Shown: piece by piece, positions 1-7,648 of the stretch
How positions within the stretch are numbered: position 1 is the first letter of the stretch
Layout: each line of letters starts with the position of its first letter
Source of the DNA: a virus
Direction: 5' to 3' (one strand)
IMG/VR virus record: IMGVR_UViG_3300049629_001406
Location: 1 to 34,354 of that record
Length of the DNA stretch: 34,354 nucleotides
The notes under the pieces: generated by a model
What the model was told of the DNA's origin: nothing
Database searches by the model: none
What the model saw: the letters and a program-made list of their open reading frames with translations, nothing else
Program-made: the position numbers and the translations under genes

Positions 1-1
1 G

Positions 2-121
2 ATAACAACAACAGGCATTTACCCAGACGGTCCAGACACATTGCACATTGTTGCTACGAACATCGGTGCTGCTTCTGCGACAGTGTTTGCTCGCCTCTCA
101 TGGACGGAAGCACAGGCTTAA
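2..121 (+). CDS. 3' end of an upstream structural or tail protein (partial)
   Basis: The open frame enters from the left edge and ends at TAA 119-121, giving 39 visible residues with a beta-rich, Ala/Thr-rich composition (ends in RLSWTEAQA). The next gene starts 2 nt later and is a tail-fibre-like protein, so this is probably another virion protein such as a fibre, tail or baseplate component. No family can be assigned from so short a fragment. Confidence 0.6.
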   Translation: MTTTGIYPDGPDTLHIVATNIGAASATVFARLSWTEAQA

Positions 122-123
122 TC

Positions 124-900
124 ATGCCAGCGATTGACTTTCCATCAGACGCGCAATCAGGCGACCTTCACGTAAGTGCGGGTAAGACCTGGACGTTTAA
201 CGGTTCTGGCTGGGTGCTTGTAACAATCCCCTCGGCAATGTTCTCTTCAGGTGCTGTTGCTGGTTCATCTCTGACCGAGGACTCTGTTCCTCTCAACAGA
301 CTTGTGGACAGCGATGCTGGCAAGATTGTTATGTACAACTCATCCGGTGTTGCCACCTCAACCGCCATATCTGGCGATGTATCAATGACTAGCTCTGGTG
401 TTTTGACAATTGACAGTGATGTCATATCAAATACCCACATCGCAAGCGGTGCAGAAATTGACCCAGACAAAATTGCAGGTACTGCAGTTGTATTAACAGA
501 CCAAGCAGTGATTACTTCATACATGATTGAAGATGGAACTATCGTCGATGGAGACATATCCTCAGATGCTGGAATAGGTCGAAACAAGTTATCTGAACCG
601 TTGACGAATGCTCAAGCAGCCAGCTACACACTGGTTCTTTCGGATAGAAATAAGATTGTTGAAATGGGTGTGGGAACTGCAAATACATTAACTGTTCCAC
701 CAGATTCTTCGGTTGCTTTCCCCACTGGAACTCACATCACGATTATCCAGACCGGCTCAGGTCAGTGCACTGTCACTCAGGGCTCTGGAGTGACGATTAA
801 CGCGACTCCAGGACGTAAGCTTCGTGCTCAGTGGTCTGGTGCTACGCTGATAAAACGAGCAGCAGATACCTGGGTGCTCATCGGAGACCTTTCGGCGTAA
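124..900 (+). CDS. Tail-fibre-like structural protein
   Basis: 258 residues from ATG 124. An in-frame ATG at 100 also exists but lies inside the upstream gene, and 124 follows that gene's stop by 2 nt. The N-terminus has the GDLHVSAGKTWTFNGSGW motif (about residues 13-30) seen at the start of many phage fibre or attachment proteins. The middle is a Ser/Thr/Gly-rich beta region containing DGTIVDGDISSDAGI (138-151). Residues about 164-254 form a beta module (YTLVLSDRNKIVE ... TLIKRAADTWVLIG) that recurs at the N-terminus of the fibre protein at 20690-21739 on the other strand. It is likely a virion receptor-binding or fibre component, followed 3 nt later by the FN3 gene. The family is inferred from motifs; the receptor is unknown. 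Confidence 0.7.
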   Translation: MPAIDFPSDAQSGDLHVSAGKTWTFNGSGWVLVTIPSAMFSSGAVAGSSLTEDSVPLNRLVDSDAGKIVMYNSSGVATSTAISGDVSMTSSGVLTIDSDVISNTHIASGAEIDPDKIAGTAVVLTDQAVITSYMIEDGTIVDGDISSDAGIGRNKLSEPLTNAQAASYTLVLSDRNKIVEMGVGTANTLTVPPDSSVAFPTGTHITIIQTGSGQCTVTQGSGVTINATPGRKLRAQWSGATLIKRAADTWVLIGDLSA

Positions 901-903
901 ATC

Positions 904-2148
904 ATGGAAGCACTAAAAGATAGTGGTGGTAAAAAGCCAACGACGCCAACAGATGTTGTGGCGACAAATACAGGCGCAGGTACTGTAGCTTCAATATCTT
1001 TTACCCCGTCTGAATATATCGGCAAAGACACAATTACTTACACAGCCACATCAAGTCCTGGCAGTGTTAGCGCATCAGCATCTAGCTCGCCGGTAACAGT
1101 TACTGGCCTGACAGCTGGAACAACATATACATTCACGCTAGTGGCTACAACAAACTACGGCGTATCTTCGGATACCGTTACAACTGGTTCTGTGGCAATC
1201 GGCCAAAACCCTGGCGCCCCAACAATTGGAACTGCTTCAATTGTCGCAAACGTTGATAGAGCAATTGATGTTACCTACACTGCTGGAGCTGCTGGTACCG
1301 GTGTAACAACATTTACTGCAACCTCGTCACCTGGTGGAATTACTGCAACTGGTTCTAGCCCAATTCGAGTTACTGGCCTAACAGCCGGAACTTCATATAC
1401 CTTTACGGTTACTGCATCAAACTTATTCGGTTCGGCAACTTCTGGCTCAACTGGTTCGGTTACGGCAGGTAACGCGCCTAGCGCCCCAACAATAGGTACT
1501 GCTGTAATAGTTCAGAACGTAGACAGAGCTATTGATGTTCCTTTTACTCCAGGCTCAGCTGGAACCGGCTCTCCTACATATACGGTAACCACAACTCCAG
1601 GGAGCTTGACTTTCACTGGGACAAGCCCAATTAGGGCAACTGGGTTAACAGCTGGAACTGCTTATACATTTACGGTCAGTGCATCTACCGCATACGGTTC
1701 AGCGACATCAGCGTCCTCTAACTCAGTCACTGCTGGAAACAGGCCTGGAGCTCCAACTATTGGTACCGCTACTGGCGGAAACGCTCAAGCAACTGTTACC
1801 TACACTGCTGGAACAGCAGGAACTGGAACGACAACATTTACCGCAACGTCTTCCCCAGGTAGTCTTACTGGAACTGGAACATCACCCATTACTATTACGG
1901 GCCTTACCAACGGAACTGCCTATACATTCACTGTCAGAGCATCCAACTCATACGGTTCCCAAACTTCTGGGTCTTCAAACTCCGTAACACCAGTTGCGCC
2001 ACCGTATTTTCCTCCTTATTTCCCGCCGTTTTTCCCGCCGTTTTTCCCGCCTTTCTTCCCGCCGTTCTTCCCGCCTTTCTTTCCTCCGTTTTTCCCTCCG
2101 TTTTTCCCACCGTTTTTCCCACCACCATTTGGGCCAGGCTTTAAGTAA
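904..2148 (+). CDS. Fibronectin-III-repeat virion protein with (PPYF/PPFF)n C-terminal tail
   Basis: 414 residues. Four tandem FN3-like repeats occupy about residues 12-97, 104-190, 195-283 and 285-362. Each ends in a variant of TGLTAGTxYTFTVxAxNxYGS. From residue 366 the protein becomes a low-complexity tail: two PPYF units, eight PPFF units, then PPPFGPGFK. FN3 repeats are common on exposed phage tail and adhesin proteins, and the tail-fibre gene upstream supports a virion location. The proline tail is unusual. Ten consecutive PP motifs would be expected to burden translation elongation (EF-P dependence is known for polyproline). The tail sits directly upstream of an operon of prolyl-hydroxylase-like enzymes, so it is a candidate substrate; that link is inference. 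The start is ATG 904, 3 nt after the fibre stop. Confidence 0.75.
   Translation: MEALKDSGGKKPTTPTDVVATNTGAGTVASISFTPSEYIGKDTITYTATSSPGSVSASASSSPVTVTGLTAGTTYTFTLVATTNYGVSSDTVTTGSVAIGQNPGAPTIGTASIVANVDRAIDVTYTAGAAGTGVTTFTATSSPGGITATGSSPIRVTGLTAGTSYTFTVTASNLFGSATSGSTGSVTAGNAPSAPTIGTAVIVQNVDRAIDVPFTPGSAGTGSPTYTVTTTPGSLTFTGTSPIRATGLTAGTAYTFTVSASTAYGSATSASSNSVTAGNRPGAPTIGTATGGNAQATVTYTAGTAGTGTTTFTATSSPGSLTGTGTSPITITGLTNGTAYTFTVRASNSYGSQTSGSSNSVTPVAPPYFPPYFPPFFPPFFPPFFPPFFPPFFPPFFPPFFPPFFPPPFGPGFK
1999..2118 (+). repeat. 12-bp coding repeat, ten units (PPYF x2, PPFF x8)
   Basis: Ten in-frame 12-nt units encode Pro-Pro-Tyr-Phe twice and then Pro-Pro-Phe-Phe eight times. The units differ at synonymous positions (ccg, cct and cca for Pro; ttt and ttc for Phe) while the amino acids stay constant from the third unit on. 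This suggests the peptide is what is conserved, rather than a very recent slippage expansion. The sequence runs into PPPFGPGFK and the stop codon. Confidence 0.9.
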
Positions 2149-2172
2149 GAGTGGACACAAGTAAAATCTGGG

Positions 2173-2200
2173 TTGGTAGTTTTGCCCACTGTGCTAGCAT
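2173..2200 (+). promoter_or_regulatory. Candidate sigma70-like promoter of the accessory operon
   Basis: In the largest gap of the left half (2149-2237) there is a TTGGTA box at 2173-2178, a 16-nt spacer, and an extended -10, TGC-TAGCAT (-10 hexamer 2195-2200). It lies about 38 nt upstream of the GTG start at 2238. It separates the structural genes from the modification-enzyme operon, where a new promoter would make sense. The match is imperfect and unsupported by any second copy. Confidence 0.3.
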
Positions 2201-2237
2201 TTCTATTCCAAGCAGCAATCAAGTCAGGGAGAGAGCA

Positions 2238-2597
2238 GTGAAAAGTCTGTACATGCGAGATGAAAACACGCAAGATAGTAAAACTGTTTCCATGTATGAA
2301 CTTCATGCCGTAAATCTATTAAAGTCAATCCACCTGCTAGACCCTTTGGTCGATTCTTTCGACAATATAAAAAAAAGTCGTAATTACATGTTGGTCCAAC
2401 AGGTAGCGAATAGTGTTTATATTCAAATGGGTGGTTTAACATATGAAGAAATTGGTGAGTCGATTCAGAAGGAAAGCAATCAAGATGGCTTGACTGAAAC
2501 AATTTCCGAGTCAGAAGCTGTCATATATTGGGGAGTACCAGAGCATCTTGATTCATATGAGAAACATATTGCTAATTTACGCAACCATGTTAGTTGA
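2238..2597 (+). CDS. Hypothetical protein, first gene of accessory operon
   Basis: 119 residues from GTG 2238, chosen because a purine-rich AGGGAGAG ribosome-binding site lies just upstream. A GTG at 2151 in the same frame would add 29 residues lacking any such signal. The protein is acidic and mostly helical by composition (MYELHAVNLLKSIHLLDPLVDSF). It ends with a Tyr/Glu-rich segment (GGLTYEEIGESIQ) that could suggest a small regulatory or helix-turn-helix fold, but no family is recognised. It is immediately followed by a 2OG oxygenase gene. Confidence 0.6.
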   Translation: MKSLYMRDENTQDSKTVSMYELHAVNLLKSIHLLDPLVDSFDNIKKSRNYMLVQQVANSVYIQMGGLTYEEIGESIQKESNQDGLTETISESEAVIYWGVPEHLDSYEKHIANLRNHVS

Positions 2598-2605
2598 TTC
2601 TTCTG

Positions 2606-3229
2606 ATGTTTTCCCAGGAAAAATTTATCGGATTAGAAGGTCTCCCATATGCAGACCCATCAAATATAGTAATAATTGAAAATTTTATTAGCAATGAACA
2701 TCTTGGGCTAATACGCGAATACTGTTATTCGATAACCGAATGGGAGTCTCAAAGCGAGCTTGGTACAGACAGCATCCATGCCCCAGAATTGATAGAGAAA
2801 AACTCCCCAAAAATTTTTTCAATAATGCAAGAATACGTAGATTCAGTGCAGCGTGAAGTTCAGTACAAATTTGGAAGATTTCTTGAAAGAACTAAACCAG
2901 GAATAAGAAAATGGAACCCTGGCGAAAGTCAAGGTGTCCATGCGGACGGGGAAACAGCAGATGGTTGGCCTGGGTATAACTACGTAGTTGATTATGGCTC
3001 AATAATCTACTTAAACGATGAGTACGAAGGCGGAGAGCTATTTTTTCCAAAATACAACATTCATATGAAGCCACAACCAGGAACGTTGATTTTTTTTCCA
3101 TCAACCAATATGTATGCTCATGGGGTTACGGAGGTTACGGATGGGGTTAGGTACACTTCTCCACATTTCTGGATTCCGGTAAAACATAAGATATTGATGG
3201 AGATGGCGGCCATGGATGTCCAAAAGTAA
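2606..3229 (+). CDS. 2OG-Fe(II) oxygenase, prolyl-4-hydroxylase type (no. 1)
   Basis: 207 residues from ATG 2606 (TTG 2594 is an alternative start overlapping the previous stop). The double-stranded beta-helix signature is complete: iron ligands H112 and D114 (GVHADGE), the strand motif YLNDEYEGGELFFP (about 135-148), KPQPGTLIFFPS, distal iron ligand H172 (YAHGVTEV) and R182, ten residues later, as the expected 2-oxoglutarate carboxylate anchor. Members of this family use O2 and 2-oxoglutarate to hydroxylate a substrate, classically peptidyl proline. The substrate is not known here. The C-terminus overlaps the start of the sulfotransferase gene by 14 nt, suggesting co-translation. It resembles the oxygenase at 4762-5388 most closely (EN-FI opening, EGGEL core). 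Confidence 0.88.
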   Translation: MFSQEKFIGLEGLPYADPSNIVIIENFISNEHLGLIREYCYSITEWESQSELGTDSIHAPELIEKNSPKIFSIMQEYVDSVQREVQYKFGRFLERTKPGIRKWNPGESQGVHADGETADGWPGYNYVVDYGSIIYLNDEYEGGELFFPKYNIHMKPQPGTLIFFPSTNMYAHGVTEVTDGVRYTSPHFWIPVKHKILMEMAAMDVQK

Positions 3230-4004
3230 AAAACTTTATTTCTTGCATATACCAAAAACATCTGGTATCAAAATGCAATACGAATTGATTGATGCCTCAT
3301 CAAAAAGTCTGTTAAAAAATAAGCCAAAAGTATATGCGCAGGATGCAAACAGGTCGCAGCATAAAGGTGATAAATTCGAGTTTGTTTTTGACCCATCAAT
3401 AGCAGATTCATACGACATAATATGCGGTCACTTTGCAAGAAACCCAATTGCAATAGTAGATGATTTAATAACATTCTCTATAATAAGAGAACCATTTGAG
3501 CAGTATCTGAGTTTGGCAAAATATGCAGCAGTTCAGTCTGGGGTTAATTTTACCGAAGAATTTCTGGACTCATTCTTAAATAATGATGACGAATTCAATA
3601 CTCAATTTGAAGGAATTTCTGGATGCAATAATCCACAGTCTTGTTTTTTATTCTCCAAAATTGCATGCATTGAAAATGAACCCTATATTAATTCATATGG
3701 AAATTTGGTTGAAGCTAGGTATCAAGCGTTCTTTGTAGAAAAGCCAAAGTCTTATTCAGAACTAAATGAAAGATTGAGCAAAATAATAATAGGGACTTTA
3801 GAAAATAGAACTTTTTTTGTAGAAAGAATAAATAAACTTTTATTTGATTTATATGGAATTAAAATATCCAATAACGATTCAGTGATTAACGAAACCCCTA
3901 AGCCAACATTTAGAATAAGCAAACAGCACAAATCTAAAATATATTCAAAAATTGAGCTAGACATTGAGCTGTATAATAAAATAAAAGAAACAGAACATGA
4001 ATGA
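3216..4004 (+). CDS. Sulfotransferase-family protein (first of a tandem pair)
   Basis: 262 residues. LHIPKTSG at residues 10-17 is the phosphosulfate-binding loop typical of PAPS-dependent sulfotransferases of the HIPKTxG group (heparan sulfate 2-O-sulfotransferase-like). The IREPFEQYLS segment (R91, S99) matches the 3'-phosphate-binding Arg...Ser motif, and CGHF at 70-73 is the usual internal motif. The expected reaction is transfer of sulfate from PAPS to a hydroxyl, usually on a glycan or tyrosine. The acceptor is unknown. The host would have to supply PAPS, as no PAPS-synthesis gene is visible. It overlaps the upstream oxygenase and the downstream paralogue. Parts are extremely AT-rich (11 G/C in 60 nt at 3781-3840). 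Confidence 0.75.
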   Translation: MSKSKKLYFLHIPKTSGIKMQYELIDASSKSLLKNKPKVYAQDANRSQHKGDKFEFVFDPSIADSYDIICGHFARNPIAIVDDLITFSIIREPFEQYLSLAKYAAVQSGVNFTEEFLDSFLNNDDEFNTQFEGISGCNNPQSCFLFSKIACIENEPYINSYGNLVEARYQAFFVEKPKSYSELNERLSKIIIGTLENRTFFVERINKLLFDLYGIKISNNDSVINETPKPTFRISKQHKSKIYSKIELDIELYNKIKETEHE

Positions 4005-4743
4005 TAAAAAAATATATCATTTACATATACCCAGAACATCTGGATATGGAATTGCTAATGCATTAGAGAAAACATTTTCTGAACAGGGTTTTCATCTACA
4101 CAAACCCACTCAGAGTGAAATCTTTTCACAGGATATATTTAAGGATAATCCATACGTATCTGGTCATTTTGCTTCAAACCCAATTTTTCAAAATAAAAAT
4201 GCTTACGATGTATTTTCACTTATTAGAGAGCCTATTCAGCATTATCTGAGTATTGCTAAATACGTGGCCAAAAGCGGCAATGTAGAGTTTGATAATTATT
4301 TTCTTGAAGAATTTATGTGGGGTAGTGTCACGCCATTCGGAGCCAACGAACTATTTTCTAGTTCTGGAAACATACAGTCAAAAATGCTTTTCTGCAGACT
4401 AGCAACATGTGACGAGTCGGTAGTTGCGTTACGTGAAATTGACGTCGCAAGTAATGTGAACTTAGTTTTTATCGAATCAGACCTACCAAAACCAAGCGCA
4501 ATAAGTGAATGCATTGAAAGTATGAATCTTTTTACTATGGATGATAGGGAAACCGCAATTAATTGGCTGGCTGATAAAGTCAAATTTACCCATGGATTTA
4601 CGCTTTCAGAAAACGCTTATTTTAAAATGAATTCAATAACTAGTCAAGACATTAAAATTTCAAATCGTACGAAACTAGAAATACTCGAAAGGTCGTATCT
4701 TGATGTCCTTTTGTACGATTTGGTCAAATCCAAGCATAGATAG
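3997..4743 (+). CDS. Sulfotransferase-family protein (second of a tandem pair)
   Basis: 248 residues, paralogous to the preceding gene. It has the binding loop LHIPRTSG at residues 9-16 (Arg in place of the more usual Lys at residue 13), VSGHF at 54-58, and LIREPIQHYLS with R77 and S85 as the 3'-phosphate-binding pair. The shared order and spacing show a tandem duplication followed by strong divergence in the C-terminal, acceptor-binding half. The ATG overlaps the previous stop by 8 nt, so the two are probably co-translated and may act on different acceptors or as a heterodimer (inference). The Lys-to-Arg change in the loop could lower activity. Local base composition is AT-rich like its neighbour. 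Confidence 0.72.
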   Translation: MNDKKIYHLHIPRTSGYGIANALEKTFSEQGFHLHKPTQSEIFSQDIFKDNPYVSGHFASNPIFQNKNAYDVFSLIREPIQHYLSIAKYVAKSGNVEFDNYFLEEFMWGSVTPFGANELFSSSGNIQSKMLFCRLATCDESVVALREIDVASNVNLVFIESDLPKPSAISECIESMNLFTMDDRETAINWLADKVKFTHGFTLSENAYFKMNSITSQDIKISNRTKLEILERSYLDVLLYDLVKSKHR

Positions 4744-4761
4744 CCTGTTAGTGTTATTGAC

Positions 4762-5388
4762 ATGTCAACAGACAGCAAATCACCATGGAAGATAAAACCT
4801 GGGCACTTTGGGTCAGGTCCTGAAAATATACATGTTTTTGAGAATTTCATCGATGCTGAAGACTTGATTGCAGTGCAGGAATTCTGTCCAAAAATTAATG
4901 AATGGAATAACTCAAAAGAAAGCATCTTCGCAGAAGACGGAACATGTCTATATAACGCAGATTACTGGAATGACAGACAGTGCAGTAGTGACATTCTTGA
5001 AAGGCTTTCCCCCCAGGTATTTTTAATAATTGAAAAATATATAAACAAGATGCAATTGGTGCTTGAGGATATATATACAGTTGAGCTATCTCCACGACCA
5101 CCAGTAATTATGAAATGGCGTCCAGGCATTGAGCAGAGGCCACACGCCGATAAGCAGTTAAATAATGGTGAACCAAACGCCTTCGTTGACTATGACCTGA
5201 ATTCGCTTTTCTACTACAACGACGATTTTGAGGGCGGGGAGCTTTATTACCCCCAACACGACATAAGCATTAAGCCAAAACCAGGCCTAGCCGTTGCTCA
5301 TCCAGGTGATGTGAACTATCTACATGGAGTAACAATGGTGACAGAGGGGTACAGATACACGACTCCTTCGTTCTATACGATTAAGTAG
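4762..5388 (+). CDS. 2OG-Fe(II) oxygenase, prolyl-4-hydroxylase type (no. 2)
   Basis: 208 residues. It has iron ligands H128 and D130 (RPHADKQ), core strand YYNDDFEGGELYYP (151-164), KPKPG, distal H188 (YLHGVTMV) and 2OG-binding R198. It is similar to oxygenase no. 1 throughout, including an N-terminal VFENFIDAEDL opening; the two probably arose by duplication and now flank the sulfotransferase pair. The start is ATG 4762, 18 nt after the sulfotransferase stop, with no strong Shine-Dalgarno. The next oxygenase begins on the base after its stop codon. Confidence 0.87.
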   Translation: MSTDSKSPWKIKPGHFGSGPENIHVFENFIDAEDLIAVQEFCPKINEWNNSKESIFAEDGTCLYNADYWNDRQCSSDILERLSPQVFLIIEKYINKMQLVLEDIYTVELSPRPPVIMKWRPGIEQRPHADKQLNNGEPNAFVDYDLNSLFYYNDDFEGGELYYPQHDISIKPKPGLAVAHPGDVNYLHGVTMVTEGYRYTTPSFYTIK

Positions 5389-5919
5389 ATGATGCTCATT
5401 ACGAAGGTAGATGCTGTAAAGCAAAAAGAATGTGAAGTAATTGCAAGTGCAATTAAAGCGATTGGGTCTCCTTCAAATCTTGCAGAAGATGACCCGTCTA
5501 CTGGGTATTATCAAAAATCATATTTATTGGAGTACGATTTTTTTGCATATGGAATCTTCGAAGAGATATGTGAACGAGTTCTTGGATTAGCCGAACAGGA
5601 GTTTGGCCTTAATCTAGAAATTGACCAGGCAGCCCTGATTGAGGTGGTTCCAGGGAACACAACAGAGGAGCATGCCGATAACCAAAATCTCGACGGAACG
5701 CCAAAACCTGGTTGTAGTAATTTTGTTATTTCTGCAGTGGTTTACTTGAATAACGATTTCACTGGTGGTGACTTGGTATTTCCAGGGATTGATTATCGAT
5801 ATAAACCCAATATTGGTGATTGTGTCATGTTTCCAAGCGATTTAATACACCGGCATTATGTGGATAGGGTTCTTAGTGGAAATAGGATAAGTTTGGCAAT
5901 ATGGTTTTCCGAGGTATGA
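5389..5919 (+). CDS. 2OG-Fe(II) oxygenase, short P4H type (no. 3)
   Basis: 176 residues, among the shortest of the cluster and close to a minimal catalytic domain. H95 and D97 (EEHADNQ), VVYLNNDFTGGDLVFP (117-132), GDCVMFPS, distal H156 and R166 ten residues later fit the family spacing. H154 is a second nearby histidine, but the spacing favours H156. The start is ATG 5389, directly abutting the previous stop, or ATG 5392. The compact size resembles bacterial and viral free-standing prolyl hydroxylases; substrate unknown. Confidence 0.85.
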   Translation: MMLITKVDAVKQKECEVIASAIKAIGSPSNLAEDDPSTGYYQKSYLLEYDFFAYGIFEEICERVLGLAEQEFGLNLEIDQAALIEVVPGNTTEEHADNQNLDGTPKPGCSNFVISAVVYLNNDFTGGDLVFPGIDYRYKPNIGDCVMFPSDLIHRHYVDRVLSGNRISLAIWFSEV

Positions 5920-5926
5920 TGAAAAA

Positions 5927-6658
5927 ATGAGAAACATTGATGTTGAGTACGTAGGAGACCCGAAAGCTGGATTTCTGGTTTACAGGAACATATTAAGTGA
6001 AGACTTAAAAATTCCCGAAAGACTAGAAGCAACCATAGGAGACAGCACTACTCCTCCATACTCATGGATGCAGGCACTTGTTGGTGATGGTCAGGTCATG
6101 AAGGACTATAGAGACTGTGTTGATTGCAAAATGAGCCCTGCCCACTTTGAAAACTGTCCAACCCAATTCGGTGAGTTGATAAATATCTATAATGACACGG
6201 TAACTGGATTGACTGCGTGCCTACAAGATTATGAATCAAGATACAACATCCGCATGGACTTCATGGAAGCAATCAATTACGTGAGATATAACGAAGGCCA
6301 GCACTTCAATGTCCATGCTGACCATGGCTTTTCATATGTATGCACGGTTTCGTCGGTAATGTACCTAAACGACGACTACGACGGTGGCGAACTTTGGTTT
6401 CCGTTCTTGGACATTACGTTCAAGCCAAAATATGGTGACATCGTACTATTTCCTTCAACATACATCTACTCCCATGCATCAAGACCTGTAACAAGAGGGA
6501 CAAAGTATGCAGCCGTCACCATGTTTGACTACAACGACAGATATCACAAGTTGTGGAAGGGATACGGGAAAAACATGGATGGAACAGATGCCGAGTATGG
6601 ACCTGGAATAGTAAACCCAGCAGCAAACCAAGTTGATAGGTTTATCTTTAAAAAATGA
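5927..6658 (+). CDS. 2OG-Fe(II) oxygenase, P4H type with Lys 2OG anchor (no. 4)
   Basis: 243 residues. It has H130 and D132 (VHADHG), VMYLNDDYDGGELWFP (144-159), KPKYGDIVLFPS and H183 (YSHASRPV). The residue ten positions after the distal His is K193 rather than Arg. Lysine at this position is what animal collagen prolyl 4-hydroxylases use (H412, D414, H483, K493 in human P4HA1), so this is a functional variant, not a lesion. A C-terminal extension of about 40 residues (DRYHKLWKGYGKNMDG...) lies beyond the catalytic core and looks like a lid or partner-binding tail. The start is ATG 5927, and the stop overlaps the DUF6065-like gene (ATGA). Confidence 0.88.
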   Translation: MRNIDVEYVGDPKAGFLVYRNILSEDLKIPERLEATIGDSTTPPYSWMQALVGDGQVMKDYRDCVDCKMSPAHFENCPTQFGELINIYNDTVTGLTACLQDYESRYNIRMDFMEAINYVRYNEGQHFNVHADHGFSYVCTVSSVMYLNDDYDGGELWFPFLDITFKPKYGDIVLFPSTYIYSHASRPVTRGTKYAAVTMFDYNDRYHKLWKGYGKNMDGTDAEYGPGIVNPAANQVDRFIFKK

Positions 6659-7356
6659 CTAAATTGTTTTTAAAGAAAACGCATCAGCACCCTCCAAAGA
6701 TAGCTCAGTCACGAATCAAGCGCGACTGGATGGATGAAACCTACAATAAGCATGCATATCAGTGCCTTCCGATGACGGTTGCAAATGTTTATGGGTGGGA
6801 GATTGTCATGGAGGAGGACCTTGTTGTCCAGTGGGATGGAGGCAACACTCCACCGTCAATTCTTTCTGGTGAGGTAACTTCTTCTGGCAGGGTTCAGGCA
6901 ATCTCGTCAATTATTGGAATGATTTCAATAAACATGGGATGGGTAATGAACACGGAGGAGGGTTACAACACCTGGTTTTCTGGTTCACCAAACTATTTCG
7001 TTGACGGCGCGGTGGCTTTGACCGCAACGATTCCAAGCTATTGGTGGCCAGATGAGTCTCAAATGAACTGGAAGATTACAAAAATTGGAGAACCTGTCAC
7101 ATTCAAAGCCGGCACACCATTTTGCTTTTTTAACATTTATGACAATTCTGTCCTCGAAAATGTAGAAATCATTGAATCAACCCTTTGGGATGACTCAAAG
7201 CTAATTGCTTCTCGGATGAAATATGGTGAATTGAAAGCCAAAAACAATGTTGAAAAGCCATGGACGTGGACAAAAGGAATTAAAACAGGTCTTGACGCTG
7301 ATGGCAATAAAATAGGCCCCACATTCACTGGCCTGCCAAAATTAGCCAACCCGTAG
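6655..7356 (+). CDS. DUF6065-like protein
   Basis: 233 residues, coupled by a 4-nt ATGA overlap to oxygenase no. 4. The segment RDWMDETYNKHAYQCLPMTV followed by ANVYGWE (about residues 23-48) and a following beta-rich domain with WDGG, TIPSYWWPDE and GTPFCFFNIY match what I remember of the DUF6065 family, found next to 2OG oxygenases in phage and bacterial genomes. No catalytic role is established. Its tight linkage suggests it works with oxygenase no. 4, perhaps in substrate presentation (inference). The family name rests on recalled motifs and would need an HMM check. Confidence 0.6.
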   Translation: MTKLFLKKTHQHPPKIAQSRIKRDWMDETYNKHAYQCLPMTVANVYGWEIVMEEDLVVQWDGGNTPPSILSGEVTSSGRVQAISSIIGMISINMGWVMNTEEGYNTWFSGSPNYFVDGAVALTATIPSYWWPDESQMNWKITKIGEPVTFKAGTPFCFFNIYDNSVLENVEIIESTLWDDSKLIASRMKYGELKAKNNVEKPWTWTKGIKTGLDADGNKIGPTFTGLPKLANP

Positions 7357-7401
7357 TGTAAAATATGGGTAATTGTCCAATACAGGGATTATGGAGCCGC
7401 T

Positions 7402-7638
7402 ATGAAATTTGAATCTTCTTTTACAACTCAGGAAAAAAAGCTTGTCTACCAGCGCACCTTGAAGGACCTTGAGAGACAGTTGATGGAACGCCTACTCCAA
7501 GAAGGCATTAACCCTGACACGTTTGATGAAAAGACTTTTACTCCAGGAACTGAAGACGGAAGAATAATTCACGGTCATAAGTTGATTGCTGATTTCCTTT
7601 CAAAGATTGACAATATAAAATCACGAATCGCAGAGTAA
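7402..7638 (+). CDS. Small hypothetical protein
   Basis: 78 residues, predicted largely alpha-helical, with a charged N-terminal helix (EKKLVYQRTLKDLERQLMER) and a C-terminal helix (LIADFLSKIDNIKSRIAE). A GGAG ribosome-binding site about 6-8 nt upstream supports ATG 7402. It is the first of four small unrecognised genes between oxygenases no. 4 and no. 5. The composition would suit a small coiled-coil or structural accessory protein; no function can be assigned. Confidence 0.65.
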   Translation: MKFESSFTTQEKKLVYQRTLKDLERQLMERLLQEGINPDTFDEKTFTPGTEDGRIIHGHKLIADFLSKIDNIKSRIAE

Positions 7639-7648
7639 GCTTTAGAAC

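Noticed and set aside
2016-2306. Long minus-strand reading frame rich in Gly/Lys (GGKNGGK repeats) opposite the PPFF tail
   Set aside because: It is the antisense reading of the 12-bp proline repeat and has no ribosome-binding site or family match; the plus-strand gene explains the sequence.
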